Assembly: GCF_947502445.1 (NCBI RefSeq)
Contig: NZ_CANMZW010000004.1
Coordinates: 62,001-126,000 of the forward strand
Direction of reading: 5' to 3'
Source: an uncultured Brevibacillus sp.
Lineage (GTDB): Bacteria > Bacillota > Bacilli > Brevibacillales > Brevibacillaceae
DNA: 64,000 nucleotides
Shown here: one piece after another, positions 15,645-24,323 of the stretch
How the letters are laid out: each line of letters opens with the position of its first letter
Numbering within the stretch: the first letter of the stretch is position 1
Position numbers and translations under genes: made by a program
The notes under the pieces: model-generated
The model's input: the letters and a program-made list of their open reading frames with translations, nothing else
Told to the model about the DNA's origin: nothing
Database searches by the model: none

Positions 15645-17117
15645 GTGAGTAAAGCACCGATCGAGATAGAAGTTTCGCCAAAGGGCGAGAAGCTGCAGCG
15701 TAGTCTACGCGCAAGGCATCTCTCCATGATTGCGATAGGGGGAGCGGTTGGGACAGGCTTGTTTATTGCCAGCGGTGCGTCGATCAGCTCGGCAGGTCCA
15801 GGGGGAGCGCTTGTCGCCTATGTCGCAATCGGGATCATGGTCTATTTTCTTATGACCAGCTTGGGCGAAATGGCCACGTTCATGCCAGTGTCGGGATCGT
15901 TTGAAACATACGCCAGCAAATTTGTCGATCCCGCTCTGGGATTTTCGCTTGGCTGGATTTACTGGTATAACTGGGCGATTACTATTCCGCTGGAGATGGT
16001 CGCCGGGGCATTGGTCATGAAGTACTGGTTCCCTGACATCCCTTCCTTTTTATGGAGCACCCTGTTCCTCGCTCTGCTGGTGGCTCTGAATGTTCTGTCC
16101 GCAAGGGGATACGGAGAGTCGGAGTATTGGTTTTCCATCGTGAAGGTGGTTACCATCATTGTTTTTCTGATTGTCGGAGTAGCGATGATTTTCGGCATCA
16201 TGAGCGAACCTGCTATCGGCTTTGGCAACTTCACGTTGAATGGTTCAGCGTTTCATGGCGGTTTTTTCGCGATTATGGGCATTTTTATGATCGCCGGGTT
16301 TTCGTTCCAGGGAACCGAGCTGGTCGGGATTGCCGCCGGTGAAAGCGACAATCCGGGCAAAAATGTTCCAAAAGCGATCCGGCAGGTGTTTTGGCGGATT
16401 CTGCTCTTCTACGTGCTTACGATCCTGGTGATTGGGTTGATTATTCCCTATAACGATCCTCATTTGTTGCAAGCAAGCGTGGAAAATATCGCAGTAAGTC
16501 CTTTTACTCTCGTCTTCGAGCGGGCAGGAATGGCATTTGCAGCAGCAGTGATGAATGCTGTGATTCTGATCTCCGTTCTGTCTGTTGGCAACTCCGCCAT
16601 GTATGCTTCTACACGAATGCTTTGGGCGCTGGCGAGAGAGGGGAAAGCCCCACGTCTGTTTGCAAAGGTTAACTCCCGGGGAGTACCGATCTTTGCCCTG
16701 ATCATAACGACAGTCATCGGTTTTGCTGCGTTTCTGTCTTCCTTGTTTGGAGATGGTGCCGTCTATGTCTGGTTGTTGAATGCTTCAGGGATGGCTGGCT
16801 TCATCGCCTGGCTAGGGATCGCCATCAGTCATTACCGTTTCAGGAAGGCGTATATGGCACAGGGAAGAGACTTAAATCAGCTCGTTTATAAAGCGAAATG
16901 GTATCCGTTCGGCCCGATCTTTGCCTTTGTACTATGCTTCATCGTGATTCTTGGTCAAAATTACGGTGCCTTTATGGGGGATGTCGTTGACTGGAAAGGC
17001 GTGATCGTTTCCTATATCGGGCTGCCGATTTTTCTAGTTCTGTGGCTCGGGTACAAAGTTGTGAAGAAATCCAAGGTCGTTCCGTTGCAAAAGTGTGATT
17101 TGGATTACAAGGAATAG
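15645..17117 (+). CDS. Amino acid permease, LysP-like (lysine-specific type)
   Basis: 490 residues, 12 predicted membrane helices of the APC superfamily. IGGAVGTGLFIASGASISSA in helix 1 and the SLGEMATFMPVSGSFETYAS stretch are characteristic of the amino acid transporter (AAT) family and match LysP-type lysine permeases most closely. It would import an amino acid by proton symport. GTG 15645 is preceded by AGGGGTGG. I examined the 238-bp leader for an L-box (lysine riboswitch) and did not find convincing conserved segments; an inverted repeat AAGATGAG/CTCATCTT near 15433-15468 is present. Family assignment firm, lysine specificity inferred. Confidence 0.88.
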   Translation: MSKAPIEIEVSPKGEKLQRSLRARHLSMIAIGGAVGTGLFIASGASISSAGPGGALVAYVAIGIMVYFLMTSLGEMATFMPVSGSFETYASKFVDPALGFSLGWIYWYNWAITIPLEMVAGALVMKYWFPDIPSFLWSTLFLALLVALNVLSARGYGESEYWFSIVKVVTIIVFLIVGVAMIFGIMSEPAIGFGNFTLNGSAFHGGFFAIMGIFMIAGFSFQGTELVGIAAGESDNPGKNVPKAIRQVFWRILLFYVLTILVIGLIIPYNDPHLLQASVENIAVSPFTLVFERAGMAFAAAVMNAVILISVLSVGNSAMYASTRMLWALAREGKAPRLFAKVNSRGVPIFALIITTVIGFAAFLSSLFGDGAVYVWLLNASGMAGFIAWLGIAISHYRFRKAYMAQGRDLNQLVYKAKWYPFGPIFAFVLCFIVILGQNYGAFMGDVVDWKGVIVSYIGLPIFLVLWLGYKVVKKSKVVPLQKCDLDYKE

Positions 17118-17221
17118 GTGTTGGCAAAGAAGGCGATCTATTCAGGGCAAAGTGTTTTTCAATTTTTGCGGGCATACTACTTGGGTAGCAATCAAAGCCA
17201 GCACCCAAGGGGAGATCTCAC

Positions 17222-17338
17222 ATGTCAAAGCACAACAACAAGGATAAACGGCCAACGGAGGCTTCAGCCGGATCGCGCAGCACGCCTCCCAAAACGGGAG
17301 AAAATACGGGACATAATTTGAGAAAAGAAGATAAGTAA
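17222..17338 (+). CDS. Small hydrophilic protein, 38 residues
   Basis: A short gene, MSKHNNKDKRPTEASAG to the end HNLRKEDK, rich in Lys, Asn, Thr, Pro and Gly with no hydrophobic core, so probably unstructured. ATG 17222 has AAGGGGAGAT about 6 bases upstream and the gene is followed 27 bp later by an intrinsic terminator. Composition resembles minor small spore proteins of Bacillales, but I cannot assign a family. It may be co-transcribed with the upstream permease. Confidence 0.6.
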   Translation: MSKHNNKDKRPTEASAGSRSTPPKTGENTGHNLRKEDK

Positions 17339-17364
17339 AAGCAAGCGGTCACATCCTCTTCTAT

Positions 17365-17402
17365 GAAAGGTCCACCTAAAACTTACGGGTGGGCCTTTCT
17401 CA
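17365..17402 (+). terminator. Intrinsic terminator
   Basis: Stem GAAAGGTCCACC / GGTGGGCCTTTC (17365-17376, 17388-17399) with one G-T pair, then a moderately T-rich tract. Confidence 0.85.
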
Positions 17403-17485
17403 TTTCCTTTTCACATTTTCATACATGATTTTTCCCATTTTTGCGCATGGTAAGGAGGAAAAGGCTGTAAAAAGGAGTGAATGAG

Positions 17486-18013
17486 ATGAAGCATTGGAAA
17501 AGAGGAATAGTGGCATCCGCCCTGGTGATGGGTATGACGATCCCGGGCGTTGTTCAAGCAGCTGCACCAGCAACTTTGCCATTTACGGAAGATAGCGTAA
17601 AGCCGTCTCACCGAGATCACGGCGATCACGCCAAAAAGTTTCATGGTATGCACAGTGGCGCACACCAAAAAATGTACATGACCCTGCTGGCTGAAAAGTA
17701 TACACCCAATAGTGTGGGAGAATGGCAAGCCGCTTTCAAGGAAAGAGAGCGTCTGATGAATGAGCTCGAAGCAGCCCGCAGTGCCAATAGTGATGATCCG
17801 AAAGAAAAGAAAATGGACGAGCAAGGCAAAAACGATGACAATGATGCGCGACGTGCACGCATGGAGCAGTACAAGCAGACTCGCGAGGAATTCAACGCGG
17901 CGATTGAGTCAGGAGATGCGGCAAAAATCAAGGAAACACTGCCGAAGATGCTGGAGCAGCTGAAATCCAAAAATGAGCGTCTGGCGCAAAAGCTGAAGGA
18001 AAAAAAGAAATAG
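17486..18013 (+). CDS. Secreted helical protein of unknown function
   Basis: 175 residues. A signal peptide MKHWKRGIVASALVMGMTIP is cleaved after VQA; the mature part has a His-rich stretch (HRDHGDHAKKFHGMHSGAH, about 44-62) and then a highly charged, probably coiled-coil region to the end (ARMEQYKQTREEFNAAI, KSKNERLAQKLKEKKK). The His cluster could bind metal, which is untested. ATG 17486 is chosen because AAAGGAG lies 8 bases upstream; an in-frame GTG at 17477 is inside that spacing. Monocistronic, sharing a terminator with the convergent zinc-ribbon gene. Confidence 0.72.
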   Translation: MKHWKRGIVASALVMGMTIPGVVQAAAPATLPFTEDSVKPSHRDHGDHAKKFHGMHSGAHQKMYMTLLAEKYTPNSVGEWQAAFKERERLMNELEAARSANSDDPKEKKMDEQGKNDDNDARRARMEQYKQTREEFNAAIESGDAAKIKETLPKMLEQLKSKNERLAQKLKEKKK

Positions 18014-18024
18014 GTAACAAGAGC

Positions 18025-18056
18025 AAAGAGGACGTGTCTGAGAGGCACGTCCTTTC
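18025..18056. terminator. Bidirectional terminator hairpin
   Basis: An AAGAGGACGTG / CACGTCCTTTC inverted repeat between the convergent secreted-protein and zinc-ribbon genes; the right arm reaches the stop codon of the latter. Confidence 0.7.
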
Positions 18057-18331
18057 TACATAAATGGCTGCGTCAGCTTAGCAGGTGTCCATTCCTGCAC
18101 GATGATCGTATGCTCCTTCTGGCATTTGGGGCACCAGCCGGTGTGCAGGCATTGGTGATTCTGACGATCCAGATAGCCATTGTCCAGTTTGGCATCATCT
18201 ATTTCACGGTACGGACTGTAAGCACCATAGAAGTCATACAGCTTGCCCGCATCCGACAGTAGCTGTCCGCAGCGAGGACAATCATTAGCCAGAGCAGCAA
18301 GTCCATTACAAACCGGGCAAAAATGTTTCAT
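18056..18331 (-). CDS. Small double zinc-ribbon protein
   Basis: 91 residues with three CxxC knuckles: CPVC and CPRCG near residues 5-22 and CLHTGWCPKC near 62-71, giving at least one complete four-Cys zinc site. The protein starts MKHFCPVCNG; ATG 18331 follows GGAGGAGAG at 5 bases. The middle DFYGAYSPYREIDD holds no recognised motif. Function unknown; such proteins often bind nucleic acid or a protein partner. Confidence 0.72.
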   Translation of the reverse strand: MKHFCPVCNGLAALANDCPRCGQLLSDAGKLYDFYGAYSPYREIDDAKLDNGYLDRQNHQCLHTGWCPKCQKEHTIIVQEWTPAKLTQPFM

Positions 18332-18419
18332 GGCAACTCTCCTCCACGACGGTTTGGCGGTCATCACTACTGTGCGCCTGAACCAGATGGGCTATGCAAG
18401 AATAGGAGGGGGAGGAGAT

Positions 18420-18459
18420 AAAAAAACCCTGCTTGAGCTTCCGGGAGCAGCAAGCAGGG
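18420..18459 (-). terminator. Terminator of yumC
   Basis: On the minus strand a 9-bp perfect stem CCCTGCTTG/CAAGCAGGG (18451-18459, 18427-18435) is followed by TTTTTT. Confidence 0.9.
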
Positions 18460-18468
18460 ATGACGTTG

Positions 18469-19479
18469 CTATGCTTTAAAGTTGTCCATGCTTGACGAGT
18501 GGCCTGGCTGCAGCTTTGCATCCGGGTTGAAATAAGAAACGGCGTTGTTCACGGCAGTAGGAGCTTCACCGAACCCGACAGCAATCAGCTTCACTTTGCC
18601 TGGATACGTTGCGATATCGCCTGCTGCAAAAATGCCTGGAATATTGGATTCCATACGCGTGTTCACGACAATCGAGCCTTTTTCCAGTTCAAGTCCCCAA
18701 TTTTTAATCGGACCGAGAGAGGAGATGAAGCCAAAGTTGACGATGACAGCGTCGACTTCCAATTCGACTTCTTCCTTGGTTGTGCTGTTTACTAATGTGA
18801 GTCGTTCGATTTGGTCTTCACCATGCAAGGCTGTTAATTCGTAAGGGGTGGTTACTTTTACTTTGGATGCCATGAGCATTTCTACACTGTGTTCATGAGC
18901 ACGGAATTTGTCTCTGCGATGGATGAGGTATACTTCTTTAGCAATCGGTTCGAGCATCAGGGACCAGTCCAGTGCGGAGTCGCCACCGCCAAAAACGGCA
19001 ACACGCTGTCCCTTGAAGGAGTTCAGATCCGTAACAAAGTAGTGCAGATTGGATTTTTCGTATTTGACGGCATCTGGATGTTCCAGTTTGCGGGGTTCAA
19101 AAGCACCTACACCTGCCGTGATGATTACGGATTTGGAGTAGTGCGAGCCTTTGTCCGTTGTGATTTCAAACACATCGTCCGCTTTTTTCTCGACGTTTTC
19201 CACTTTTTCTTCCAAGCAAACCGTTTGCTGAAAACGCGAAATCTGATCTTTCAGATTATTGATCAAATCCTGTGCCAAAACCTTTGGGAATCCGGCTACA
19301 TCATATATGTACTTCTCCGGATAAAGAGCAGACAATTGCCCACCAAGCTGAGGCATGCTCTCAATGATTTTTACACTTGCCTGGCGCATGCCACCATAAA
19401 AAGCAGTGAACAATCCGGCCGGGCCTCCACCAATGATCGTAATGTCGTAGATTTGCTCGTCCTTTTGCAGAAAATTCAA
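18469..19479 (-). CDS. yumC: Ferredoxin/flavodoxin-NADP+ reductase, type 2 (thioredoxin reductase-like)
   Basis: 336 residues. FAD-binding [12 protein letters not shown] (about 15-26), NADPH-binding [12 protein letters not shown] (about 165-176) and the late [14 protein letters not shown] motif give the thioredoxin-reductase-like fold, but the CxxC redox pair is absent, as in B. subtilis YumC. The enzyme reduces ferredoxin or flavodoxin with NADPH, supplying electrons for example to FeS-dependent reactions. The start is TTG 19479, required by the GGAGGTG seven bases upstream. It is divergent from yumB over a ~350-bp gap. Confidence 0.93.
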   Translation of the reverse strand: MNFLQKDEQIYDITIIGGGPAGLFTAFYGGMRQASVKIIESMPQLGGQLSALYPEKYIYDVAGFPKVLAQDLINNLKDQISRFQQTVCLEEKVENVEKKADDVFEITTDKGSHYSKSVIITAGVGAFEPRKLEHPDAVKYEKSNLHYFVTDLNSFKGQRVAVFGGGDSALDWSLMLEPIAKEVYLIHRRDKFRAHEHSVEMLMASKVKVTTPYELTALHGEDQIERLTLVNSTTKEEVELEVDAVIVNFGFISSLGPIKNWGLELEKGSIVVNTRMESNIPGIFAAGDIATYPGKVKLIAVGFGEAPTAVNNAVSYFNPDAKLQPGHSSSMDNFKA

Positions 19480-19827
19480 TCCAAAGCACCTCCGAATATT
19501 CGTGAAACGAACTCAAGCTCCATTATACCTTATTTTTCCGATTGAAAAAAAGCAGGTAAAATTCGGTGGGATAGGCAAAAAACCCTTGCAAATCAAATCT
19601 GCACCCGATAAGATGAGGGGGAATGTAATAATATTGTCACATTTTTTCTGGGTTTGTGCTTTTTTTCACAGATTGCTTCATACAACATAGCATAGGCAAT
19701 CATTCTTGTTATGACTTCTGCATTCATTTTGGGCATCTTAAAACGTAGCTAGCCTCGTGAAATTTCGCACAAACTTACCTTTATATGTTTTTTTCCTTAC
19801 TATTATTGATGAATGGAAGGGATACCG
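19480..19827. other. Divergent intergenic region yumC-yumB
   Basis: About 350 bp with no open frame that makes protein sense. It must hold the promoters of the two divergent redox genes. I see AT-rich stretches but no operator I can name. Confidence 0.5.
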
Positions 19828-21018
19828 ATGAGTACACCCAAAATCCTCATTCTGGGCGCTGGCTATGGTGGATTGATTACCACTCTGCAGCTGCAAAAAA
19901 GACTGAATTACAACGAAGCAGAAATCACCTTGGTAAACAAACACAACTATCACTATATTACGACCTGGCTGCATGAGCCGGCTGCTGGAACCGCTTCGGC
20001 AGACCATGCACGTGTGAGTCTCGAAGGGCTTTTGAACAGAGACAAGGTCAATTTTGTAAAAGGTACCGTGCAATCGATTCAATCCGAAGCACAAACCGTT
20101 ACTTTGGAAAACGGGGACGTCCTCGGCTATGACTACCTCGTGATCGGCCTCGGAAGTGAACCGGAAACTTTCGGCATCGAGGGCTTAAAGGAGCACGCAT
20201 TCAGTATCCGCAGTATCAATGCTGTGCGCCATATTCGCGAGCATATCGAATACATGTTTTCCAAGTTTAAAAATGAACCGCATCGCACCGATTACTTGAC
20301 CTTTGTCGTCGGGGGAGCAGGCTTTACAGGAATCGAATTCTGTGGGGAGCTCGGAGATCGTCTGCCAGAGCTTTGTGAGGAATTCGATGTGGACCCAGAG
20401 CTGGTAAAGGTATATTGCATAGAAGCAGCGCCTACTGCTTTGCCTGGCTTTGATCCTGAGCTGGTCACTTACGCTATGGATGTACTGGAACGCAAAGGGA
20501 TTGAATTCAAGATCGGGACTCCGATCAAGCAATGCACCCCAGATGGCGTACTGCTTGCAACAGGGGAAGAGATCAAATCCAAAACGGTCATCTGGGCCGC
20601 TGGAGTGCGCGGAAACAGCCTCGTGGAAAAAGCAGGCTTTGAAGTAATGCGCGGCCGTGTCAAGGTCGACGAATTTTTGCGGGTGCCTGGGCATGAAAAC
20701 GTATTTGTCGTAGGTGACTGCGCTCTCATCTTTAACGAAGAAGGGCGCCCTTATCCGCCAACTGCTCAAATTGCTGTCCAAGAAGGCGAAACATTGGGCG
20801 ACAATTTAGCAGCGATGATTCGTGGAGAACTCACCCAAAAGTTTATCCCTCATCTTCAAGGAACACTCGCCTCTCTCGGAAAAGGCGAAGGCATCGGCCA
20901 GGTCGGTTCGAAAAAGCTGTTTGGCAGCACAGCAGCCATGATGAAAAAAGCGAGCGATTTGCGCTACCTGTACAAAATCGGTGGCGTCGGTCTGGCTCTC
21001 AAGAAAGTTAAGCTGTAG
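19828..21018 (+). CDS. yumB: Type II NADH dehydrogenase (NADH:menaquinone oxidoreductase)
   Basis: 396 residues. FAD motif ILGAGYGGL at about 8-16, NADH motif VVGGAGFTGIEFCGEL at about 160-175, and NVFVVGDCALIF near 290 define NDH-2. The C-terminal segment (AAMMKKASDLRYLYKIGG) is amphipathic and would attach the enzyme to the membrane, where it passes electrons from NADH to menaquinone without proton pumping. ATG 19828 is preferred over ATG 19813 because GGAAGGG is 6 bases upstream of it. Followed 3 bp later by a small gene. Best respiratory NDH candidate in the window; in B. subtilis the equivalent lies next to yumC and yuiA as here. Confidence 0.92.
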   Translation: MSTPKILILGAGYGGLITTLQLQKRLNYNEAEITLVNKHNYHYITTWLHEPAAGTASADHARVSLEGLLNRDKVNFVKGTVQSIQSEAQTVTLENGDVLGYDYLVIGLGSEPETFGIEGLKEHAFSIRSINAVRHIREHIEYMFSKFKNEPHRTDYLTFVVGGAGFTGIEFCGELGDRLPELCEEFDVDPELVKVYCIEAAPTALPGFDPELVTYAMDVLERKGIEFKIGTPIKQCTPDGVLLATGEEIKSKTVIWAAGVRGNSLVEKAGFEVMRGRVKVDEFLRVPGHENVFVVGDCALIFNEEGRPYPPTAQIAVQEGETLGDNLAAMIRGELTQKFIPHLQGTLASLGKGEGIGQVGSKKLFGSTAAMMKKASDLRYLYKIGGVGLALKKVKL

Positions 21019-21021
21019 GCT

Positions 21022-21273
21022 ATGCGTCACGCGAGTATACAAGTCAGAGGGCTAATGACCCGCGAAGAGATGGAACGCTACAACGCCATGATGGAAGTGG
21101 GCGCCTTTTTGGAAGAACAGGGCAGACACGACCTGGCGTGGAATGTGCAGCGAGAAGTGGATATTCTCATCCTGCCTGCTATCGACCGGCTCAAGGAAAA
21201 GGGCCGGGAGAGGGACAGAGAAAATCTGCGTTACATGATTGATAATGGACTGTTGGATGATGAGGATGACTAA
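21022..21273 (+). CDS. Small charged protein of unknown function downstream of yumB
   Basis: 83 residues from ATG 21022, mostly helical and charged (MTREEMERYNAMMEVGAFLE, ERDRENLRYMIDNG), ending in a DDEDD acid tail. No membrane segment or motif I recognise. It begins 3 bases after yumB, so probably co-transcribed. Neither ATG 21022 nor ATG 21055 has an ideal ribosome site; translation coupled to yumB favours the first. A GC-rich hairpin CCCCCGG/CCGGGGG follows at 21285-21307. Confidence 0.6.
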   Translation: MRHASIQVRGLMTREEMERYNAMMEVGAFLEEQGRHDLAWNVQREVDILILPAIDRLKEKGRERDRENLRYMIDNGLLDDEDD

Positions 21274-21339
21274 ACGATTGGGTGCCCCCGGTGAGTGTTG
21301 CCGGGGGTTTCGTGTAGGTGAGAAAGGGAGCGAGGATGC

Positions 21340-21816
21340 ATGAGAGAAGGAAAAGTATGGCTTGGAGCATGTGGAATTGTAATACGCGGCGAGGAAGCAC
21401 TCGTGGTCAAAAAAGCGTATAGCGGACTAAAAGGACAATGGTCGTTTCCGGCAGGCTTCGTTCAGCAATCAGAGACGATAGATGAGGCAGCGGTGCGTGA
21501 AGTGCTGGAGGAAACAGGGGTACAAGCTGTTGTCCGGCACGTAGCCGGAATTCGATCGGGTGTCATTAAAGAGAGCATCAGCGACAACATGGTTGTGTTT
21601 TGGATGGATTACATAAACGGGGAGCCCAGGCCGCAGGAGGGCGAGATTGAGGAAGCGCGATTCATGCCGATCAGTGAGCTCATGCATGATCCTCTTTCTT
21701 CTACATACTTGAAAATTATTCTACCTGGGTACAAAACTCGTGAGCAAGGCATGCCTGGGCATACGTATGAGATTGACCCTGTCTTTCAGTACACCTCCTA
21801 TAAAATATTCAAGTAA
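21340..21816 (+). CDS. Nudix hydrolase
   Basis: 158 residues with a full Nudix box GFVQQSETIDEAAVREVLEE then TGV (about 39-61), preceded by WSFPAG. Upstream residues (GACGIVIRGEEALVVKKAY) and the late acid-rich EGEIEEARFMPISEL are usual for ADP-ribose/NADH-pyrophosphatase-like Nudix enzymes. Placement right after the NADH dehydrogenase suggests, without proof, a role in NAD-derivative clean-up. Start ATG 21340 follows GGGAGCGAGG. Confidence 0.9.
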   Translation: MREGKVWLGACGIVIRGEEALVVKKAYSGLKGQWSFPAGFVQQSETIDEAAVREVLEETGVQAVVRHVAGIRSGVIKESISDNMVVFWMDYINGEPRPQEGEIEEARFMPISELMHDPLSSTYLKIILPGYKTREQGMPGHTYEIDPVFQYTSYKIFK

Positions 21817-21857
21817 AGAAGGGGCTCACAAGCCAAAATAGTGAGAATCAAAAAGAT

Positions 21858-21892
21858 AAACCGTGATGTTTCCGCTTACATCATGGTTTTTT
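21858..21892 (+). terminator. Intrinsic terminator
   Basis: Perfect 11-bp stem AAACCGTGATG / CATCATGGTTT (21858-21868, 21879-21889; one G-T) followed by a run of T. Confidence 0.9.
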
Positions 21893-22018
21893 TGCATTTT
21901 TTCCGATGGAAAGCTGTTGTGCAATCCGTAAATATTCTGATATAGTTAGATACATCAAAATTATCTGAATATACATGCAATTACCTGCAACGCATGTATA
22001 TCGAAAGGGGAGCTCATC

Positions 22019-22159
22019 ATGAGACAGAAACAAGAACAATGCCCGTATTGTGATGGTCAAGGGTATTTCCAGTTGCTCCTGGGGGGCTCGGAAAATTGCC
22101 CAAACTGTGAAGGAGCAGGTACACATGCTCAAGCTGATCCAGTCTCTACTAAACAATAA
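22019..22159 (+). CDS. yuiA: YuiA-like mini zinc-finger protein, 46 residues
   Basis: A very short gene with two DnaJ-type CxxCxGxG knuckles, CPYCDGQG (8-15) and CPNCEGAG (27-34), which together make one four-Cys zinc site. Size and position between yumB and yuiB match B. subtilis YuiA. The ATG follows AAAGGGGAG about 8 bases upstream and an intrinsic terminator follows. Function unknown; the same fold in DnaJ binds unfolded protein. Confidence 0.8.
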   Translation: MRQKQEQCPYCDGQGYFQLLLGGSENCPNCEGAGTHAQADPVSTKQ

Positions 22160-22181
22160 TGACTATCTGGCATAGCAAGGA

Positions 22182-22217
22182 AAACCGTCAGGGAATCACT
22201 CCCCGACGGTTTTTTTG
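22182..22217 (+). terminator. Intrinsic terminator
   Basis: Stem AAACCGTCAGGG / CCCCGACGGTTT around an AATCACT loop (22182-22213), then TTTTGG. Confidence 0.88.
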
Positions 22218-22390
22218 GTTTTCGCTCCTGCCCATAGAACCCAATAACAGCGCGTATTTGCAGCAGTCGCTCATATTGACCTTTCCCTGTTATTCGGCTA
22301 CACTTAAAAGCGAAAAATAGCCCGTCCTTCCTGCAATTGCCAATGCACATGCGCAAAAGCCGGAGACGATGGCAGGAGGTCTAACGGTCG

Positions 22391-22651
22391 ATGAGCTTGC
22401 TGCAATTTATGGTGTCTATTGTGCTTTTTACCGTGCTCGGGTTTGGCATCGGATTTATTTTAAACATGATTTTAAAGACGACCTGGCTTCCGGTTGTGAT
22501 TGCTGTTGGGGTCGTAGTCGGTGCTCTGGTCTACCAAAAAATTGTTCCAGGTGTCTGGGATTCGCTTATTCTTGGATGTGGAATGATTGGTACAGTAGCA
22601 AGCGGGTGGACGATTCACACGCTTCGAAAAAAAGGATATCGGATGTTTTAA
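22391..22651 (+). CDS. yuiB: Small membrane protein, YuiB family
   Basis: 86 residues, three predicted membrane helices (about 5-27, 32-48, 56-74) and a basic C-terminus RKKGYRMF. The context yuiA-yuiB-yuiC and its length match B. subtilis YuiB, an uncharacterised membrane protein. AGGAGG lies 11 bases before ATG 22391. Confidence 0.78.
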   Translation: MSLLQFMVSIVLFTVLGFGIGFILNMILKTTWLPVVIAVGVVVGALVYQKIVPGVWDSLILGCGMIGTVASGWTIHTLRKKGYRMF

Positions 22652-22808
22652 CAAACGCCAGACAGACCTTGAAAATAGGTCTGTTTTTCTTTACACGCGC
22701 CAGCCATACAAGACCTAATATACTGAATATTTTACGAACGATCCAAAATTTGTGTATAGGTTTCTCCTCTTCGGGACATGACTAGAACCGAGAGGAGGTT
22801 TACCAGAA

Positions 22809-23426
22809 ATGAATGGAAAGCTGTTAGTGAGTATCATCGCACTTACAATCATGGTACTGACAAGCTTTGTGAGCGATGGATACGGCTACAACGTAGTGGG
22901 GGATCACAGTATCCAATCCACATTTGGAGTTAGGGAAACCAAGGAGGGGCAGCGTGTCAGCAAAAAGCGCACCGTGTCGGCTAGCTCACTCACTCAAGTG
23001 ATCGATAAAAATGATGTACTTCTTGATCAATATCCAAAAGTGCGTGTTGTGGCCACAGGTTATTACGCAGGATACGAATCGACGGGAAAACACCCGTCCC
23101 ACCCGTCTTATGGAATTACATATTCGGGCGTCAAGGTACGTAGAGATGATTATTCCACGATTGCTGCTGACCTGCGTGTTTTCCCGCTCGGCACGGTATT
23201 ATATATTCCGGGCTACGGGTATGGAGTTGTAGCAGATAAAGGAGGAGCCATTCGCGGTAACAAGATCGATCTGTATTTCGAAACGAAACAAGACGTCTTT
23301 ACCCAGTGGGGGAAAAAGTCAGTGGATGTATATATCGTCCGCCGAGGCGAGGGCAAGCTGACAGAAGCGTTCTTGAATAATTTGAATCAAAAAGGCATCG
23401 CCGCGATGGCGGAGGTCGCCAATTAG
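22809..23426 (+). CDS. yuiC: 3D-domain cell wall protein, YuiC (Sps, stationary-phase resuscitation-like)
   Basis: 205 residues: an N-terminal signal/anchor helix (about 4-22), a linker, then a 3D domain (about 78-180) with its three aspartates in [23 protein letters not shown] and NKIDLYF. This fold is shared with the lytic transglycosylase domain of MltA/RpfB-like proteins; B. subtilis YuiC belongs to the Sps group linked to spore outgrowth and wall remodelling. It should act outside the membrane on peptidoglycan. AGAGGAGG precedes the start at good spacing and a strong terminator follows. Confidence 0.88.
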   Translation: MNGKLLVSIIALTIMVLTSFVSDGYGYNVVGDHSIQSTFGVRETKEGQRVSKKRTVSASSLTQVIDKNDVLLDQYPKVRVVATGYYAGYESTGKHPSHPSYGITYSGVKVRRDDYSTIAADLRVFPLGTVLYIPGYGYGVVADKGGAIRGNKIDLYFETKQDVFTQWGKKSVDVYIVRRGEGKLTEAFLNNLNQKGIAAMAEVAN

Positions 23427-23460
23427 TCAGCCGCAATAGTGGCGTAAACGGAGCAAAAAT

Positions 23461-23495
23461 AAAAACGTTCAAGGCGAAATGCTTTGAACGTTTTT
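23461..23495. terminator. Bidirectional intrinsic terminator
   Basis: Perfect 12-bp stem AAAAACGTTCAA / TTGAACGTTTTT (23461-23472, 23484-23495) between convergent genes. Confidence 0.92.
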
Positions 23496-23508
23496 GCGTT
23501 GCAGTTAT

Positions 23509-24276
23509 TTACGTATGTATCAAATCTACGAGCTTTTCCAAGCCTTCGAGGATACGGGGGGACGGACGACAATAAAGTCCTTCCTCAAGCAGGTGAACCT
23601 GTTTGCTGCGGATCGCTTTCATTGCCTGCCATTCCGGTCGATCCGTAATCATAGTTGGCTTGATGCGTTTAAGCTCAATGCCGCACCAAACGACGCACAC
23701 ATGGTCAGGATCACGCTCAGCAACCATTTCCCGGGTCGCCTTGACGTTAGCTACTGGATAATCAGCGAAAACGTTGATGCCACCCGCAATTTCACTGACA
23801 TCGGTCAGCCAGTTCTCTTGACCAGGTGTGTAGATTGGACTCGGCCACCATTCCCAGTACAGCTTTGGGCGGGTAGGAAAGGCTGCAGCCTTTTGCCGGA
23901 TGGTTTCCACTCTTTCGTCAAAATGAGCGGCGAGCTGTTCGGCTTTTTGTACCGTGCCTGTGGCTTCGCCTACTAGTTTAATATCCGCTGCAATTTCATG
24001 AATACGGGATGGATTCAGAACGATATGCGGGATTCCCAGTGCCTGAAGCGCCTCAACGTTTTTCTCCATACCGGGTACACTGAGCGAGGCAATCACCAAA
24101 TCAGGCGACAGAGCGGCTACCTGATCCATATGAATGGTCAGATCAGGTCCTACTCGCGGCAAGTGCTGCCACTGGGGAGGCCAGTCCGAATGATCGTCCA
24201 AGCCTACGACGTGCTCACCCAGTCCCAGATAATAAAGAATTTCAGTATTGCTCGGACAGATGGAAACGATGCGCAT
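23509..24276 (-). CDS. BtuF/FecB-fold periplasmic-binding-type protein lacking a signal peptide
   Basis: 255 residues starting MRIVSICPSNTEIL, the core start of class III (BtuF, FecB) helical-backbone binding proteins; LSPDLVIAS and the LEEGLYCRPSPRILEGLE end are typical of the cobalamin-binding branch. No signal peptide or lipobox is found in front, even when extending to the upstream in-frame GTG, and no permease or ATPase genes are adjacent. It may therefore be a cytoplasmic corrinoid- or metal-binding protein. ATG 24276 follows GGGGGAAGG. Confidence 0.8.
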   Translation of the reverse strand: MRIVSICPSNTEILYYLGLGEHVVGLDDHSDWPPQWQHLPRVGPDLTIHMDQVAALSPDLVIASLSVPGMEKNVEALQALGIPHIVLNPSRIHEIAADIKLVGEATGTVQKAEQLAAHFDERVETIRQKAAAFPTRPKLYWEWWPSPIYTPGQENWLTDVSEIAGGINVFADYPVANVKATREMVAERDPDHVCVVWCGIELKRIKPTMITDRPEWQAMKAIRSKQVHLLEEGLYCRPSPRILEGLEKLVDLIHT

Positions 24277-24323
24277 GTCCTTCCCCCCTGTGGAAAAAAT
24301 CAATAATCAGTTCTATGTCGTCT

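Noticed and set aside
18889-19545. 218-codon plus-strand frame opposite yumC.
   Set aside because: Antisense to a clear flavoprotein gene; no ribosome site, no family.
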